From Paenibacillus alkalitolerans (GTDB lineage: Bacteria > Bacillota > Bacilli > Paenibacillales > YIM-B00363), in the NCBI RefSeq assembly GCF_016482785.1, contig NZ_JAEMXM010000006.1, positions 1 to 64,000 on the forward strand: DNA of 64,000 nt, read 5' to 3'. Shown one piece after another: positions 43,864 to 52,973 of the stretch (position 1 is the first letter of the stretch; the number at the start of each line of letters is the position of its first letter). The notes under the pieces were generated by a model. The model saw nothing but the letters and a program-made list of their open reading frames with translations, did not search any database and was not told the DNA's origin. A program made the position numbers and the translations under genes.

Positions 43864-45582
43864 TTATTCCTTTATCGCTTCTTCCACTTCACCCGTAATT
43901 TTGTCTCCGCCCTGCTTTTTCCAATCATCGACGAATTTATCGAACGACTCGAGCGGAGCGGCGCCCATAATGATTTTCAGGAACGTTTCCGTCTCCAGCT
44001 TCTCAAGGTTCGCCCAACGGCTTTCCATCGTCTTCGTTTGGGAATAAGTCAAGCTGTACACTTCGTTGCGTTTTTCGAAAAGCGGCGCCCCGCCGACAAA
44101 CAAGGAGTACTGCCGGCTCCATGTTCCGATATCCTTCGTGTTCCAATATTGAATATCGTATTTGTCATAAGGCTCCAGCTTGACGTTCTTCACTTTCTTC
44201 GCATCGTCCACCAGAAGCTTATAACCAGGGATGTCGAGCTGTTCCGGCGTCGTCGTGCCTGCCAATACTTCTTTGAGCTTCTCCACCGTGAACTCGATCT
44301 CATCGACAGGCGCATATACGATCCGCACCGGATAGTGGTTCAAGGAGACGCTGACGTCAAATTTCGCTTCGTCCCTGACGAGCAGGTTCATCAATTTGAC
44401 CGCGGCTTCCGGATGCTCGAAATCTTTCCGGACCGCAAGGAAATTCGTGGACGGTGTCGCCATATGCGGGCTGAATTCGCCGTTTTTGTCGAGCGGCAGC
44501 GCATACGCTTGCCAGTTCGCTTTCGGATCGTTCTTGATCGCGTCCGGCAGCGGCCAATAGCCCATCCAGAACGGACCGAAGAAGATGCCCGTCTTGCCGC
44601 TCACTACCGGCTCGGCGGAATCTTTGCGTACGCTCATTTCCGGATCGATCAAGCCGTCCGCGTACATTTCGCGCAATTTGGCGAGCGCTTCTTTCACTTG
44701 AGGCTGAATGGAACCGTACACCGGCTTGCCGTCTTCGCCTTCCAACCAGAAGCCCGGGTATGCATTAAATGCCGAGAAGATCGGATCCAAGCCGAATACG
44801 TTATTGCTGGATGCGATAAAGTTCGCGTGCAGCTTTCCTCCCGCCTGCGGTCCCGAAATGCCGATCGTGTCTTTCTGGCCGTTGCCGTCCGGATCCTGCT
44901 CGACGAACGCTTTGGCCGCCTTCGCCAAATCGTCCACCGTCTTCGGAACTTCCAATCCGAGCTTATCGAGCCAATCTTTGCGGATCCACATCGTATGCAC
45001 TGCGTCGCCTCTGGCGGTGACGCTCGGAAGCGCCATCATTTTTCCGTCGAAGGTGACTGCCTTCATCGCGCGCCCTTCGGTCTTCTCAATGATTCCTTTA
45101 ATTCCGGGCGACGCGTATTTTTCATATACTTCGGTCAAATCCGCCACTTGCCCGGCTTTCACCATCTGTCTAAGCTGCGCGTCGTTGACGACGACCATAT
45201 CCGGCAAGTCGTTGCTCGCGATGGCCAAGTTGACCTTCTGGTCATAGTCTTTGCCCGTGGCCGTCTGCCAAATGATCTTCGTATCGATATTCAACTGCTC
45301 TTTAATATGTCGGGTATATTGATTGTTTTCAGGCGTGTCTCCCGCCGGCAAGCTTGTGTCGGTAGGGTCGATCGCTTGACCGACATTGATCGTGACCGTC
45401 TCTTCGTATTTGCCGAACGGATCCGCCGGTTCTTGTTCTCCGGCAGTCGCTCCTGTGTCGGAGCCCGCACCGCCTGCAGCGTCATTGTTTGCCGCTGTGT
45501 TTGAGCCGTTGGAACCGCATGCGCTCAACGCTACAAGAATCACCGCGAGCAATAACACCAAACCTCTTTTCAAGTGCTGCAT
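43864..45582 (-). CDS. Extracellular sugar-binding lipoprotein, LplA-like
   Basis: 572 aa, the long type common in Paenibacillus. Signal peptide with lipobox ALSAC, then a Gly/Ala/Asn linker. The mature domain is a family-1-type solute-binding protein with NNQYTRHIKEQLNIDT, SNDLPDMVVVNDAQL and a tryptophan-rich region WMGYWPLPDAIK. It delivers a sugar or oligosaccharide to the LplBC-like permeases. A cre-like site upstream (45634-45647) suggests glucose repression, and the YesMN-like pair upstream probably activates it. Ligand unknown. Confidence 0.9.
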   Translation of the reverse strand: MQHLKRGLVLLLAVILVALSACGSNGSNTAANNDAAGGAGSDTGATAGEQEPADPFGKYEETVTINVGQAIDPTDTSLPAGDTPENNQYTRHIKEQLNIDTKIIWQTATGKDYDQKVNLAIASNDLPDMVVVNDAQLRQMVKAGQVADLTEVYEKYASPGIKGIIEKTEGRAMKAVTFDGKMMALPSVTARGDAVHTMWIRKDWLDKLGLEVPKTVDDLAKAAKAFVEQDPDGNGQKDTIGISGPQAGGKLHANFIASSNNVFGLDPIFSAFNAYPGFWLEGEDGKPVYGSIQPQVKEALAKLREMYADGLIDPEMSVRKDSAEPVVSGKTGIFFGPFWMGYWPLPDAIKNDPKANWQAYALPLDKNGEFSPHMATPSTNFLAVRKDFEHPEAAVKLMNLLVRDEAKFDVSVSLNHYPVRIVYAPVDEIEFTVEKLKEVLAGTTTPEQLDIPGYKLLVDDAKKVKNVKLEPYDKYDIQYWNTKDIGTWSRQYSLFVGGAPLFEKRNEVYSLTYSQTKTMESRWANLEKLETETFLKIIMGAAPLESFDKFVDDWKKQGGDKITGEVEEAIKE

Positions 45583-45633
45583 TTGCTCCCCTTCTTTCTA
45601 TCGATTTATTCTACATAGAATAAGATATCATGA

Positions 45634-45647
45634 TTGAAAGCGCTTAA
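45634..45647 (-). promoter_or_regulatory. cre-like site upstream of the sugar-binding protein
   Basis: TTGAAAGCGCTTAA has the AAGCGCTT palindromic core and fits the Bacillus catabolite-responsive-element consensus with about one mismatch. It is 52 bp before the binding-protein start. Confidence 0.55.
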
Positions 45648-45718
45648 CGGTTAGAGAGCGGTTGCGGATTAGGGTAGAACGTTGAACATAAATACAATGC
45701 CTGAAGACATTTGTCACC

Positions 45719-47137
45719 CTATGCATCGGACATATTTCTACCTTCGCGGCTTTGCCTAAACTCGCTCGGAAGCATTCCCGCATGTTCGCGAAACAGCCGG
45801 CTGAAATATTTCTCATCCATATAGCCCGTCCGCTCGGCGATCCATTGAACGGATTTGTTCGTATGAATCAAATACTCCTTCGCCTTCTCAATCCGCACGT
45901 GGCGCAAATATTCGTTGAACGGTTTCCCTGCGATATCTTTAAAGCATTGGCTGAAATAACTGCGGCTCATATTCACTCTTCTCGCCACATCGACCGCAAA
46001 AAGCTGCTTGTCCATCTCCTCTTGAACGATCTTCACCGCTTTCATGATGCAATCGGCCACTTCTTGCGAATATTGTGCTTGATTTGTGATTTGCGCGGTA
46101 AAGCCGCGAACCGATTGCAGCCAACTTTCAAACTCATGCCAACTGTCGATCCGTTCCGGCTGCACGATGCTTTTCTTCGCTACGGATGAATAAACCCGGT
46201 TCCACTCGTTCTCCAGCAGGTAGAGCAATTGAACGATTCTCGGCACCGGGAGGCGCTGCATTTGTAATTGGTCCCTAAGTTTGTTGTAAAGCTCTTCTTG
46301 ATGGATCCATTCAAGCGACAACCATTGTTCTTTCAAAGATGCGAAAGATTCCTCGTCCGCAGCGGGATGCCCCGCTTGCATCGATTCGACGGACTTTTCG
46401 AAGAACCGCTCCGAAGGATCGTAATCATAGAAGAAGTCCTTTTGACGGTATCCTCTTAATAAACGGTGGATGAAGCTCTTCTTCTGTCCTGAGAGTCCTT
46501 GCAACTTCATCACCGTCCATCCGGCATGGCCGGACAGTCGTTCTGTTAATTCGGATCGCACCTCGTCAGCCGCGATCGTATCGTCGTCCTGCGCCCAAAG
46601 CCATACGTTGGCATCGATTTCTTCCGGTTCCCTTTCCGCCAGCAGCGGCAGCTCAAACAGCCGGCCCGTATCCGGTTGGTCGTCCTTGGAAAGGAAAACA
46701 TAGCCTGTATCCGAACCATAGGTGTCGGCGGCATCCGCGGGACCGGCTTTCTTCAACTCCTCCTTGATACGCGAATGCACTCTTCCGAGCACTTCTTCAA
46801 ACCGTTCTTTCTCAAGCTGCACCTTGGCGATGTAATCGATCGCCCCAAGTCTCAACGCTTCTTGAATGTAATCGAAATCTTGATGGAGGGTCAGCACGAC
46901 GATAAACAGCTTCGGGTATTTCCGGCGGGCGGCGCGCATCAGTTCAATGCCCGACATGACCGGCATCGCGAGATCCGTTAGCATTAAGTCCACTTCATTA
47001 GACGCAAGGAATTCCAACGCTTTCTCTCCGTTATTCGCTTCCCCGACGACCTGCATGTCGAAATCGGCCCACGGCATTGCCGATATGAGTCCTTTGCGGA
47101 CCAATTTATCGTCGTCAACGACAAGCACTTTAATCAC
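45719..47137 (-). CDS. Response regulator with AraC output, YesN-like
   Basis: 472 aa. The N-terminal receiver (1-120) has VLVVDDDKLVRKG, the LMLTDLAMPVMSG phospho-Asp and YIAKVQLEKE. A long middle region (about 130-360) follows, and the C-terminal AraC HTH has FAVDVARRVNMSRSYFSQC and ERTGYMDEKYFSR. The start is GTG and overlaps the kinase stop by 4 bp (GTGA). Together they sense a sugar and activate the ABC operon immediately downstream, as known for YesMN-type pairs. Confidence 0.92.
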   Translation of the reverse strand: MIKVLVVDDDKLVRKGLISAMPWADFDMQVVGEANNGEKALEFLASNEVDLMLTDLAMPVMSGIELMRAARRKYPKLFIVVLTLHQDFDYIQEALRLGAIDYIAKVQLEKERFEEVLGRVHSRIKEELKKAGPADAADTYGSDTGYVFLSKDDQPDTGRLFELPLLAEREPEEIDANVWLWAQDDDTIAADEVRSELTERLSGHAGWTVMKLQGLSGQKKSFIHRLLRGYRQKDFFYDYDPSERFFEKSVESMQAGHPAADEESFASLKEQWLSLEWIHQEELYNKLRDQLQMQRLPVPRIVQLLYLLENEWNRVYSSVAKKSIVQPERIDSWHEFESWLQSVRGFTAQITNQAQYSQEVADCIMKAVKIVQEEMDKQLFAVDVARRVNMSRSYFSQCFKDIAGKPFNEYLRHVRIEKAKEYLIHTNKSVQWIAERTGYMDEKYFSRLFREHAGMLPSEFRQSREGRNMSDA

Positions 47138-48864
47138 GCTTCTGACACCTCCCGAACCGGCAAGCGCAACGACACGGTTGTTCCTCTCCCGATTTCGCTC
47201 TCGATTTCCATCTTCGCTTCGCCGTTATAATGGGCTTCGAGCATGCGCTTCACGTAATTCATTCCGATTCCCATGCCGACTTTTTGCTTCTCCGCCTGTT
47301 CGTTATTCAGCAGACGCTCGACCGTTTCCACAGGGATGCCCGCTCCGTTATCGCGAACGGCTATTTCAATTCGGTCGTTATATTTCACTTCCACATGGAT
47401 ATGCCCTTTGTCGTCCAGACCGTGATAGAGAGCGTTTTCGACCAACGGCTGCAAAATAAACCGCGGGATCGTCATATCCAACACATGTTCTTCGGCGTCG
47501 ATCCGCACGTCGAACTTGAAGTCGTAGCGGATTTGCTGCAGCGTAACGTACTCCCGCAGCGCATCGAGCTCTTCTCTCACGGTGGAATGCTCGCCCAGCT
47601 TGCCAAGATTGTAATACAACAGCTTGTTTAAGGAAACGATAAGCCTGTCGATTTCGTTCTGCCCGTTCATGACGGCCAGCCAGTGCGCCGTGTCGAGCGT
47701 ATTCATCAGAAAGTGCGGGTTGATCTGATACAGCAGCTTTTCGATTTCCAGATCGGCCCTGCGCTTCTCCTTCCGCTCCACTTCCGCAAACAGTTCCCGG
47801 ATTTGTTGCTTCATCTTCTGGAATTGGTTCAGCAAGTAGTCGAATTCCGGGATGTTCGTCTTCGCGGACTCGGAATGGAAATTACTTTGGCCCGCCCATT
47901 TGATTTCGTTATGAAATTTGGTCAGCGGCCGGTACACCATCTTCCACAGCAACCACGCCAGAACGAGACTGATCGCCAGCACCAGCAGTGAAAATAATGC
48001 GGTCTGCATCATCCAGCGGTTTTTTTCCTTGTTGTATTCTGCCTCCGGGACGACGGAAACAATGCTCCAGCCCTGATTGCCCGTTCTCTTGTACCAGAAA
48101 TAACCGTTTCCGACGCCGGAGCTTTCTTTGCCCGGATCGCTTTTGAACACTGCGTTCTGCGGAAACACGTCCGGCACCTCGCTGTATGCGATTCGCCCGT
48201 CATTATCGAGAATGAGGAAAAATACGTTTTCGCCGATACGGTCGGTTTCCAAAATATTTTGCGTCAGCTTCAGTCCTGTTTCAATATATACATATACATC
48301 GTCCCGATCCGGAAGATCCACCTTCCGTAAAGCGGACAATACGTACTGATTCGTGAATGGGCCGTTGCTTATATGCGGGCCGTAATAAGAGATGCCGTAA
48401 TATTCGGCAAGCAGCGGATGCTTGTCCGGCGCAAAGCTTTTCTTCACCGGCAAATTTTCGAAAAGCGTCGTCCCGTCGTCTTTAAAGTAATACATCGTTA
48501 ACCCGATATTCGGATTAGTGAATGTTATGGCGGCTAAATCGCTCTTAATATCGCTTACGAGCCGGGATCGTTCGTAAGGTTCGTTCTCCGTAAGAAATTT
48601 ATCCAGCTTTTTGCCGACGGTACCCTGGATAGCGAGCTGCTGGGACACATGATTCAAGTTATTGAACGTATTTTGCAACGACAACTGAACCTGTTTCACA
48701 TTGCTTTGTATGGCTGATTGTATTTTATTGGTTAAGATCGAATCGATCGTATAGTACGAGATGAGTCCGATCCCGATAAACGGAATTATGGAGCTTGCCA
48801 CGAATAAAATAGTGATTCTTCTCTTGAGGGAAAAATATTCGTACATACTCTTAATGAATCCCAT
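47134..48864 (-). CDS. Sensor histidine kinase, YesM-like
   Basis: 576 aa from the ATG at 48864 (AAAGGATGTGAG upstream). Two membrane helices (about 14-35 and 292-312) flank a double-Cache extracellular sensor with FTNQYVLSALRKV. A HAMP-like segment follows, then a His_kinase domain with the INPHFLMNTLDTAHWL phospho-His box. The HATPase has RFILQPLVENALYHGL and VRDNGAGIP. It phosphorylates the overlapping YesN-like regulator. Confidence 0.93.
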   Translation of the reverse strand: MGFIKSMYEYFSLKRRITILFVASSIIPFIGIGLISYYTIDSILTNKIQSAIQSNVKQVQLSLQNTFNNLNHVSQQLAIQGTVGKKLDKFLTENEPYERSRLVSDIKSDLAAITFTNPNIGLTMYYFKDDGTTLFENLPVKKSFAPDKHPLLAEYYGISYYGPHISNGPFTNQYVLSALRKVDLPDRDDVYVYIETGLKLTQNILETDRIGENVFFLILDNDGRIAYSEVPDVFPQNAVFKSDPGKESSGVGNGYFWYKRTGNQGWSIVSVVPEAEYNKEKNRWMMQTALFSLLVLAISLVLAWLLWKMVYRPLTKFHNEIKWAGQSNFHSESAKTNIPEFDYLLNQFQKMKQQIRELFAEVERKEKRRADLEIEKLLYQINPHFLMNTLDTAHWLAVMNGQNEIDRLIVSLNKLLYYNLGKLGEHSTVREELDALREYVTLQQIRYDFKFDVRIDAEEHVLDMTIPRFILQPLVENALYHGLDDKGHIHVEVKYNDRIEIAVRDNGAGIPVETVERLLNNEQAEKQKVGMGIGMNYVKRMLEAHYNGEAKMEIESEIGRGTTVSLRLPVREVSEA

Positions 48865-48942
48865 TGTCTCACATCCTTTCCCGTTGTATCCCTTTACATG
48901 ATAGTCTTTGCTAGTTCCCTCTACAACAGAGATCTGATGGAA

Positions 48943-48986
48943 GAAAAAAAGACGTGCGCAACCGAACCGATCGGCCAAGCACGTCT
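48943..48986 (-). terminator. Terminator of the kbl-tdh operon
   Basis: AGACGTGC pairs with GCACGTCT, followed on the minus strand by seven Ts. It lies between kbl (ends 49334) and the YesM-like gene start. Confidence 0.65.
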
Positions 48987-49333
48987 CCGCTGGAATTCCG
49001 CTTTAACACTTTAATGCTTTTATCGGCAATCTCCCCGGACGGGATGCTCCACCGCCAAAGCCGATCACCATAACTCCGGAGCTTTTTCTGCGACTATGGT
49101 ACCTTTTATTCCTGAGTTACGTACATTGTGTCTCGCTTAAGAGGCATATAGAAATCCTCGGGGGGGCTTTTTCCAATATGAAGCAAGTTCTTCAATGTAC
49201 TTTTCAGCCATTTCACTTTTCTGATCGGAGACTCCAACGAGACAAAATGCGTGCAAATAATCATCTCCGGCCAACTGTTTTACCGGAACCCAACAAAATG
49301 CCGGCTCGATGCCGACGTGACTAAAGGTTTACG
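48987..49333. other. Intergenic stretch with a dispersed-repeat echo, no gene
   Basis: 347 bp after kbl. TTCCTGAGTTACGTACATTG at about 49110 resembles the degenerate copy of the 32-bp repeat near 8652. Otherwise I see no open frame with an SD. Confidence 0.5.
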
Positions 49334-50509
49334 TCAAATCAATCCTTGCGCCTTACCGGCCCTCGACATCGCGTCCGCCGCGAAATCGAGCTCTTCGCGC
49401 GTATGCATCGCCGTGACGATCAGCCGCACGCGGCCTTTATCCATTGCGACCGTCGGATAGACGATGCCTTGGGCGAAGACGCCTTCCGCGAGCAGCGCGT
49501 CCGAAAACCGCATCGTCCGTTCCGGCGCTCCGCAAATGATCGGGATGATCGGCGTCTCCGACGCGCCGGTGTCGAAGCCGAGCGAAAGCAATTTCTCGCG
49601 GAAGTAGCGCGTATTATCCCACAGCCGCTCCACCAGCTCCGGATGGTTCTTCAACACGCGCACGGCCGCCAGGCAGGAGGCTGCGACGGACGGCGGGGCG
49701 GACGTGGAGAACAGAAACGAGCGTGCGCGATGAATGAGGAAATCTTTCAGCACTTGCGCTCCCGCGACGTAACCGCCGGCTACGCCGACCGCTTTCGACA
49801 GCGTCCCGACCTGCACATGCACCCTTCCGTGCAAGCCGAAATGATCCGTCGACCCTTTCCCGCTGCGCCCCAGCACCCCGCTCGCGTGCGCATCGTCGAC
49901 GTACACAAGCGCGTCGTACTTCTCGCACAGCGCCACAATATCCGGCAGCGGCGCGATGTCGCCGTCCATCGAAAAGACGCCGTCCGTTACGACGACGCGC
50001 TGACGGAAGCCGCCGCTGTCGCGAAGCTCCGCCTCGAGCGCGTCCATATCTTTGTGCGGGTACACTTTCCGCGACGCCTTCGTCAGCCGGATGCCGTCGA
50101 TGATCGAGGCGTGATTAAGCTCGTCGCTGATCACGACGTCCTCCGGGCCGAGTATGGAAGACAGCACGCCGACATTCGTCGCATATCCGGACTGGAATAC
50201 AAGCGTCGACTCCGTGCCTTTGAATGCGGCAAGCTCCCGCTCCAACTCGTCGTGTATGTCCAGCGTGCCGGTAATGGTGCGCACGCTGCCGCTGCCGACT
50301 CCGTACTCGTCGACCGCTTCCTTCGCCGCCGCCTTCAGCTCCGGATGGTGCGTCAATCCCAAATAGTTGTTGGAGGACAGCTGCAGCACCTTCCGCCCGC
50401 CGATTGTCATCCACTTATCCGAGCGGCTATCCCATACCGACAGGGGCCGGTAGCGGCCCTCCAGCTTCAAACGCTCCATCTCTTCCGTAAGCACTCGCCA
50501 ATCCGCCAT
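49334..50509 (-). CDS. kbl: Glycine C-acetyltransferase (2-amino-3-ketobutyrate CoA ligase)
   Basis: 391 aa alpha-oxoamine synthase. It has LQLSSNNYLGLTHHPE, GTESTLVFQSGYATNVG, the YVDDAHASGVLGRSG PLP-contact motif and GTLSKAVGVAGGYVAG with the Schiff-base Lys. It cleaves 2-amino-3-ketobutyrate with CoA to glycine and acetyl-CoA. It follows tdh by 22 bp, and together they degrade threonine. BioF-type activity is possible from homology alone, but the tdh partner favours Kbl. Confidence 0.93.
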   Translation of the reverse strand: MADWRVLTEEMERLKLEGRYRPLSVWDSRSDKWMTIGGRKVLQLSSNNYLGLTHHPELKAAAKEAVDEYGVGSGSVRTITGTLDIHDELERELAAFKGTESTLVFQSGYATNVGVLSSILGPEDVVISDELNHASIIDGIRLTKASRKVYPHKDMDALEAELRDSGGFRQRVVVTDGVFSMDGDIAPLPDIVALCEKYDALVYVDDAHASGVLGRSGKGSTDHFGLHGRVHVQVGTLSKAVGVAGGYVAGAQVLKDFLIHRARSFLFSTSAPPSVAASCLAAVRVLKNHPELVERLWDNTRYFREKLLSLGFDTGASETPIIPIICGAPERTMRFSDALLAEGVFAQGIVYPTVAMDKGRVRLIVTAMHTREELDFAADAMSRAGKAQGLI

Positions 50510-50531
50510 ACTTTTATCCTCCTATTTCGGT

Positions 50532-51638
50532 TTATTCGCCGATCGCGAAGACGACTTTCCCGCAGCGCCCCGATCGTACAAGCTCGAATGCCGTTTCGTA
50601 TTCCTCCAGGCGGAACCGGTGCGTCACAAGCCCGCTCATATCCAATCGTCCGCCGCCGAGCAAGCCTTTCATTTGCTCCCATGTCTCGTACATCCGGCGT
50701 CCGGTAATTCCGTGAACCGTAAGGCCTTTAAATATGATATCCCTGCCGAAATCGACAGAAACCTCCTGTGCCGGAATTCCGAGCATCGACACCCGTCCCC
50801 CGTTGGCGGCCGCGGCGAACGCGTCCGGAATGGCCGCAGGATGTCCGCTCATCTCGAGCACCGCATCCGCTCCCCATCCGCCGGTCGCTTCGCGAACCGC
50901 GTCCGCCAACGGCGTTGCCGCCGAATTAATGCAAATATCCGCACCGAACGATTCCGCCATCCTCAGCCGGTAATCGTTGACGTCCACCGCAATGATCCGC
51001 CCCGCGCCGCAAGCGCGCGCGACCGCAACGGCCATCAAGCCGATCGCCCCGACTCCGATCACAGCTACGGTACGGCCCGCAACGGGACCGGACAGCACCG
51101 TATGCACCGCGTTGCCGAGCGGATCCTGCAAGCAGGCGATTTCATGCGGCACCGACGGATCGTTCTTGATAATGTTGGACGCTTTAACGACGGCATATTC
51201 CGCAAAGCAGCCGTTCGTCGTAATTCCGAAGCTGACCGTGTTCGGGCACACATGTGCGTTGCCTGTGCGGCATGCTCGACATAGGCCGCACACGATATGC
51301 CCTTCCGCCGATACATGGTCGCCCGGCTTCACGTGCCCTGCATCTTCGCCGGTTTTTTCGACGACACCGGCAAATTCATGCCCGAACACGATCGGCGTGC
51401 GGACCGTGTTGGCCGCCCATTCGTCCCAGTTGTATATATGAAGATCCGTCCCGCAAATCGACGCCGCCTTAACGCGCACCAACACTTCATCGGGGCCGAT
51501 GTCCGGCACGGCGGCGTCAACCAGAACGGCGCCCGGACCGCGTTCCGTCTTCATCAACGCCTTCATTGTCGTTCTACTTGCACCGGCGCGGGACAATGTT
51601 CCCGCCAGCTCTGCAACCGCCGTTTTCACGTCTTTCAT
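50532..51638 (-). CDS. tdh: L-threonine 3-dehydrogenase with N-terminal extension
   Basis: 368 aa. It is a zinc MDR enzyme with ASICGTDLHIYNWDEWA, GHEFAGVVE, four structural-zinc cysteines in CGLCRACRTGNAHVC and the NAD loop GVGAIGLMAVAVA. It oxidises threonine to 2-amino-3-ketobutyrate. The usual N-terminus (MKALMKTERG) is at codon 25, but only the ATG at 51638 has an SD (GGGGGA), so a 24-residue extension seems to be translated. It diverges from the XRE-cupin gene. Confidence 0.93.
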   Translation of the reverse strand: MKDVKTAVAELAGTLSRAGASRTTMKALMKTERGPGAVLVDAAVPDIGPDEVLVRVKAASICGTDLHIYNWDEWAANTVRTPIVFGHEFAGVVEKTGEDAGHVKPGDHVSAEGHIVCGLCRACRTGNAHVCPNTVSFGITTNGCFAEYAVVKASNIIKNDPSVPHEIACLQDPLGNAVHTVLSGPVAGRTVAVIGVGAIGLMAVAVARACGAGRIIAVDVNDYRLRMAESFGADICINSAATPLADAVREATGGWGADAVLEMSGHPAAIPDAFAAAANGGRVSMLGIPAQEVSVDFGRDIIFKGLTVHGITGRRMYETWEQMKGLLGGGRLDMSGLVTHRFRLEEYETAFELVRSGRCGKVVFAIGE

Positions 51639-51698
51639 CGCGTCCGTTCCCCCGTTCGTGGTGGTATGGATGTATCATGGATCATTTTGCCTGTGTGT

Positions 51699-51734
51699 AT
51701 TATATTATACATTTGGTTTATTATATTGTACATA
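51699..51734. promoter_or_regulatory. Direct repeat TATTATATTRTACAT phased at 21 bp
   Basis: Copies at 51699-51713 and 51720-51734 differ at one base and are exactly 21 bp apart. The first also contains TGTAT-N6-ATACA. It lies between tdh and the XRE-cupin gene and is a good operator candidate. Confidence 0.6.
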
Positions 51735-51819
51735 AGCGTATATATGATAGTGATTTCTCATGTTGCGGCGCGATATTTTTTGTTATGATACTGTCAGTCA
51801 ATGAGAGGGGAGACGGGAC

Positions 51820-52389
51820 ATGGAACCGATTCACAAGAAAGTTGGAAAAAACCTGCAAGCCATTAGAAAGTCCAGAGCGTTAAGCCTGGACAACGCGGCG
51901 GAGCTAACGGGGGTTAGCAAAGCGATGCTCGGCCAAATCGAGCGGGGCGATTCCAATCCGACCATCTCGGTATTGTGGCGCATCGTCAACGGTTTGCGGA
52001 TTTCGTTCACGGCGCTGATCGACGACGTCGAACCGGAGGTGACCGTCGTTTCGCCTGAAGAGGTCGAACCGTTCATGGAAGAGGAAGGCGCGTACCGGGC
52101 GTATCCGTTATTTCCGTACAATCCGAGAACGAAATTCGAATCTTATTTGGTGGAGTTGGACCCGGGCTGCACCCATTTGTCCGAGGGGCATAACGACGGT
52201 GTCGAAGAATATATTTTCGTGCAAAAGGGCGCGTTGGAACTGACGGTCGGCGAAGAAACCTTTACGGCGGAGACGGGGTGTTCGATGCATTTTTCGGCGA
52301 ATCGCACTCATGCATACCGCAATACGGGGGCGGAGACGGCCAGGTTCTATACGGTGATTTTCTACGCCGATGCGGCGGCTCGGGGGTAG
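51820..52389 (+). CDS. XRE-cupin transcriptional regulator
   Basis: 189 aa. HTH_XRE at residues 8-65 (NLQAIRKSRALSLDNAAEL, then SKAMLGQIERGDSNPT), and a cupin_2 barrel at about 115-185 with CTHLSEGHNDGVEEYIFVQKG-like metal-ligand residues (His, His/Glu) and a later His in NRTHAYRN. SutR/PuuR-like regulators of this type sense small metabolites through the cupin. AGGGGAG precedes the ATG. The divergent tdh-kbl operon and phased repeats suggest it regulates threonine breakdown. Confidence 0.88.
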   Translation: MEPIHKKVGKNLQAIRKSRALSLDNAAELTGVSKAMLGQIERGDSNPTISVLWRIVNGLRISFTALIDDVEPEVTVVSPEEVEPFMEEEGAYRAYPLFPYNPRTKFESYLVELDPGCTHLSEGHNDGVEEYIFVQKGALELTVGEETFTAETGCSMHFSANRTHAYRNTGAETARFYTVIFYADAAARG

Positions 52390-52503
52390 GCTGCTTCAGT
52401 CGCTGCGTGCAGCAGAAAAGTGATCTGTTGATTGTTGCTGTAAAAGACACCTGATACTTGTTTTATCTGCCCAATTCATCTGTTTTCACTCCAGTTTAAT
52501 GAC

Positions 52504-52549
52504 AATAACCCGCCATTGATTTCATCAAGGAGACGGGTTATTTCTTTTC
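52504..52549 (+). terminator. Terminator after the XRE-cupin gene (probably bidirectional)
   Basis: AATAACCCG pairs with CGGGTTATT over a 21-nt loop, followed by TCTTTTC on the plus strand. The minus side serves the convergent small gene at 52561. Confidence 0.65.
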
Positions 52550-52560
52550 TGGCGGCAGTG

Positions 52561-52752
52561 TTACTTGTTATTTCTACTGCGGTTCAATCTCATAAAAGTG
52601 ATAAATGCAGCGATAATCATCGCCCCCATGGCGATATTGCCCGTGCTTTCTTCGTTTACCCCGAGTGCAAGGCAGATCGTCGACGTAATATTGTGTACGA
52701 AAAAGGCCACGGCGAGCAGAAGCAACGGACGCATAATATTGAACTTTCTCAG
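52561..52752 (-). CDS. Small two-helix membrane protein, absent from the supplied ORF list
   Basis: The frame encodes RKFNIMRPLLLLAVAFF, an HNITSTICLALGVNEESTGN loop, a second helix NIAMGAMIIAAFITF and a basic end RLNRSRNNK. Two membrane segments with positively charged termini make coding very likely. An ATG at 52734 has only a weak SD (57 aa). A CTG at 52752 sits exactly 7 bp after AAGGGGG and adds a basic LRKFNI start (63 aa), so I place the start there provisionally. The family is not recognised. It is convergent with the XRE-cupin gene across a terminator. Confidence 0.65.
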   Translation of the reverse strand: MRKFNIMRPLLLLAVAFFVHNITSTICLALGVNEESTGNIAMGAMIIAAFITFMRLNRSRNNK

Positions 52753-52973
52753 ATAGCGTCCCCCTTGTCGTGATAGATTTATGCCGATATCTTATCACAA
52801 ATCGGTATGCGTTTTCATCCCGTACGTCTATGTTCTAATTTGATTTCGTTCATGGTGAAGAAAACGCAGGCCATTCGTTCGGAACGAACCGGTCGGCACT
52901 TCCCTAACGGGGCCGTATGACACCTGTCCCCGGCTTTAGAAAAAGGAGCCTCTCGAAGCAGCTCCTGTATTAA

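Noticed and set aside
44038-45504. 488-codon open frame opposite the sugar-binding protein
   Set aside because: Arg-rich, featureless translation antisense to a well-supported lipoprotein gene.
49346-50707. 453-codon frame opposite kbl and tdh
   Set aside because: Spans the junction of two recognised genes on the other strand and has no recognisable motif.
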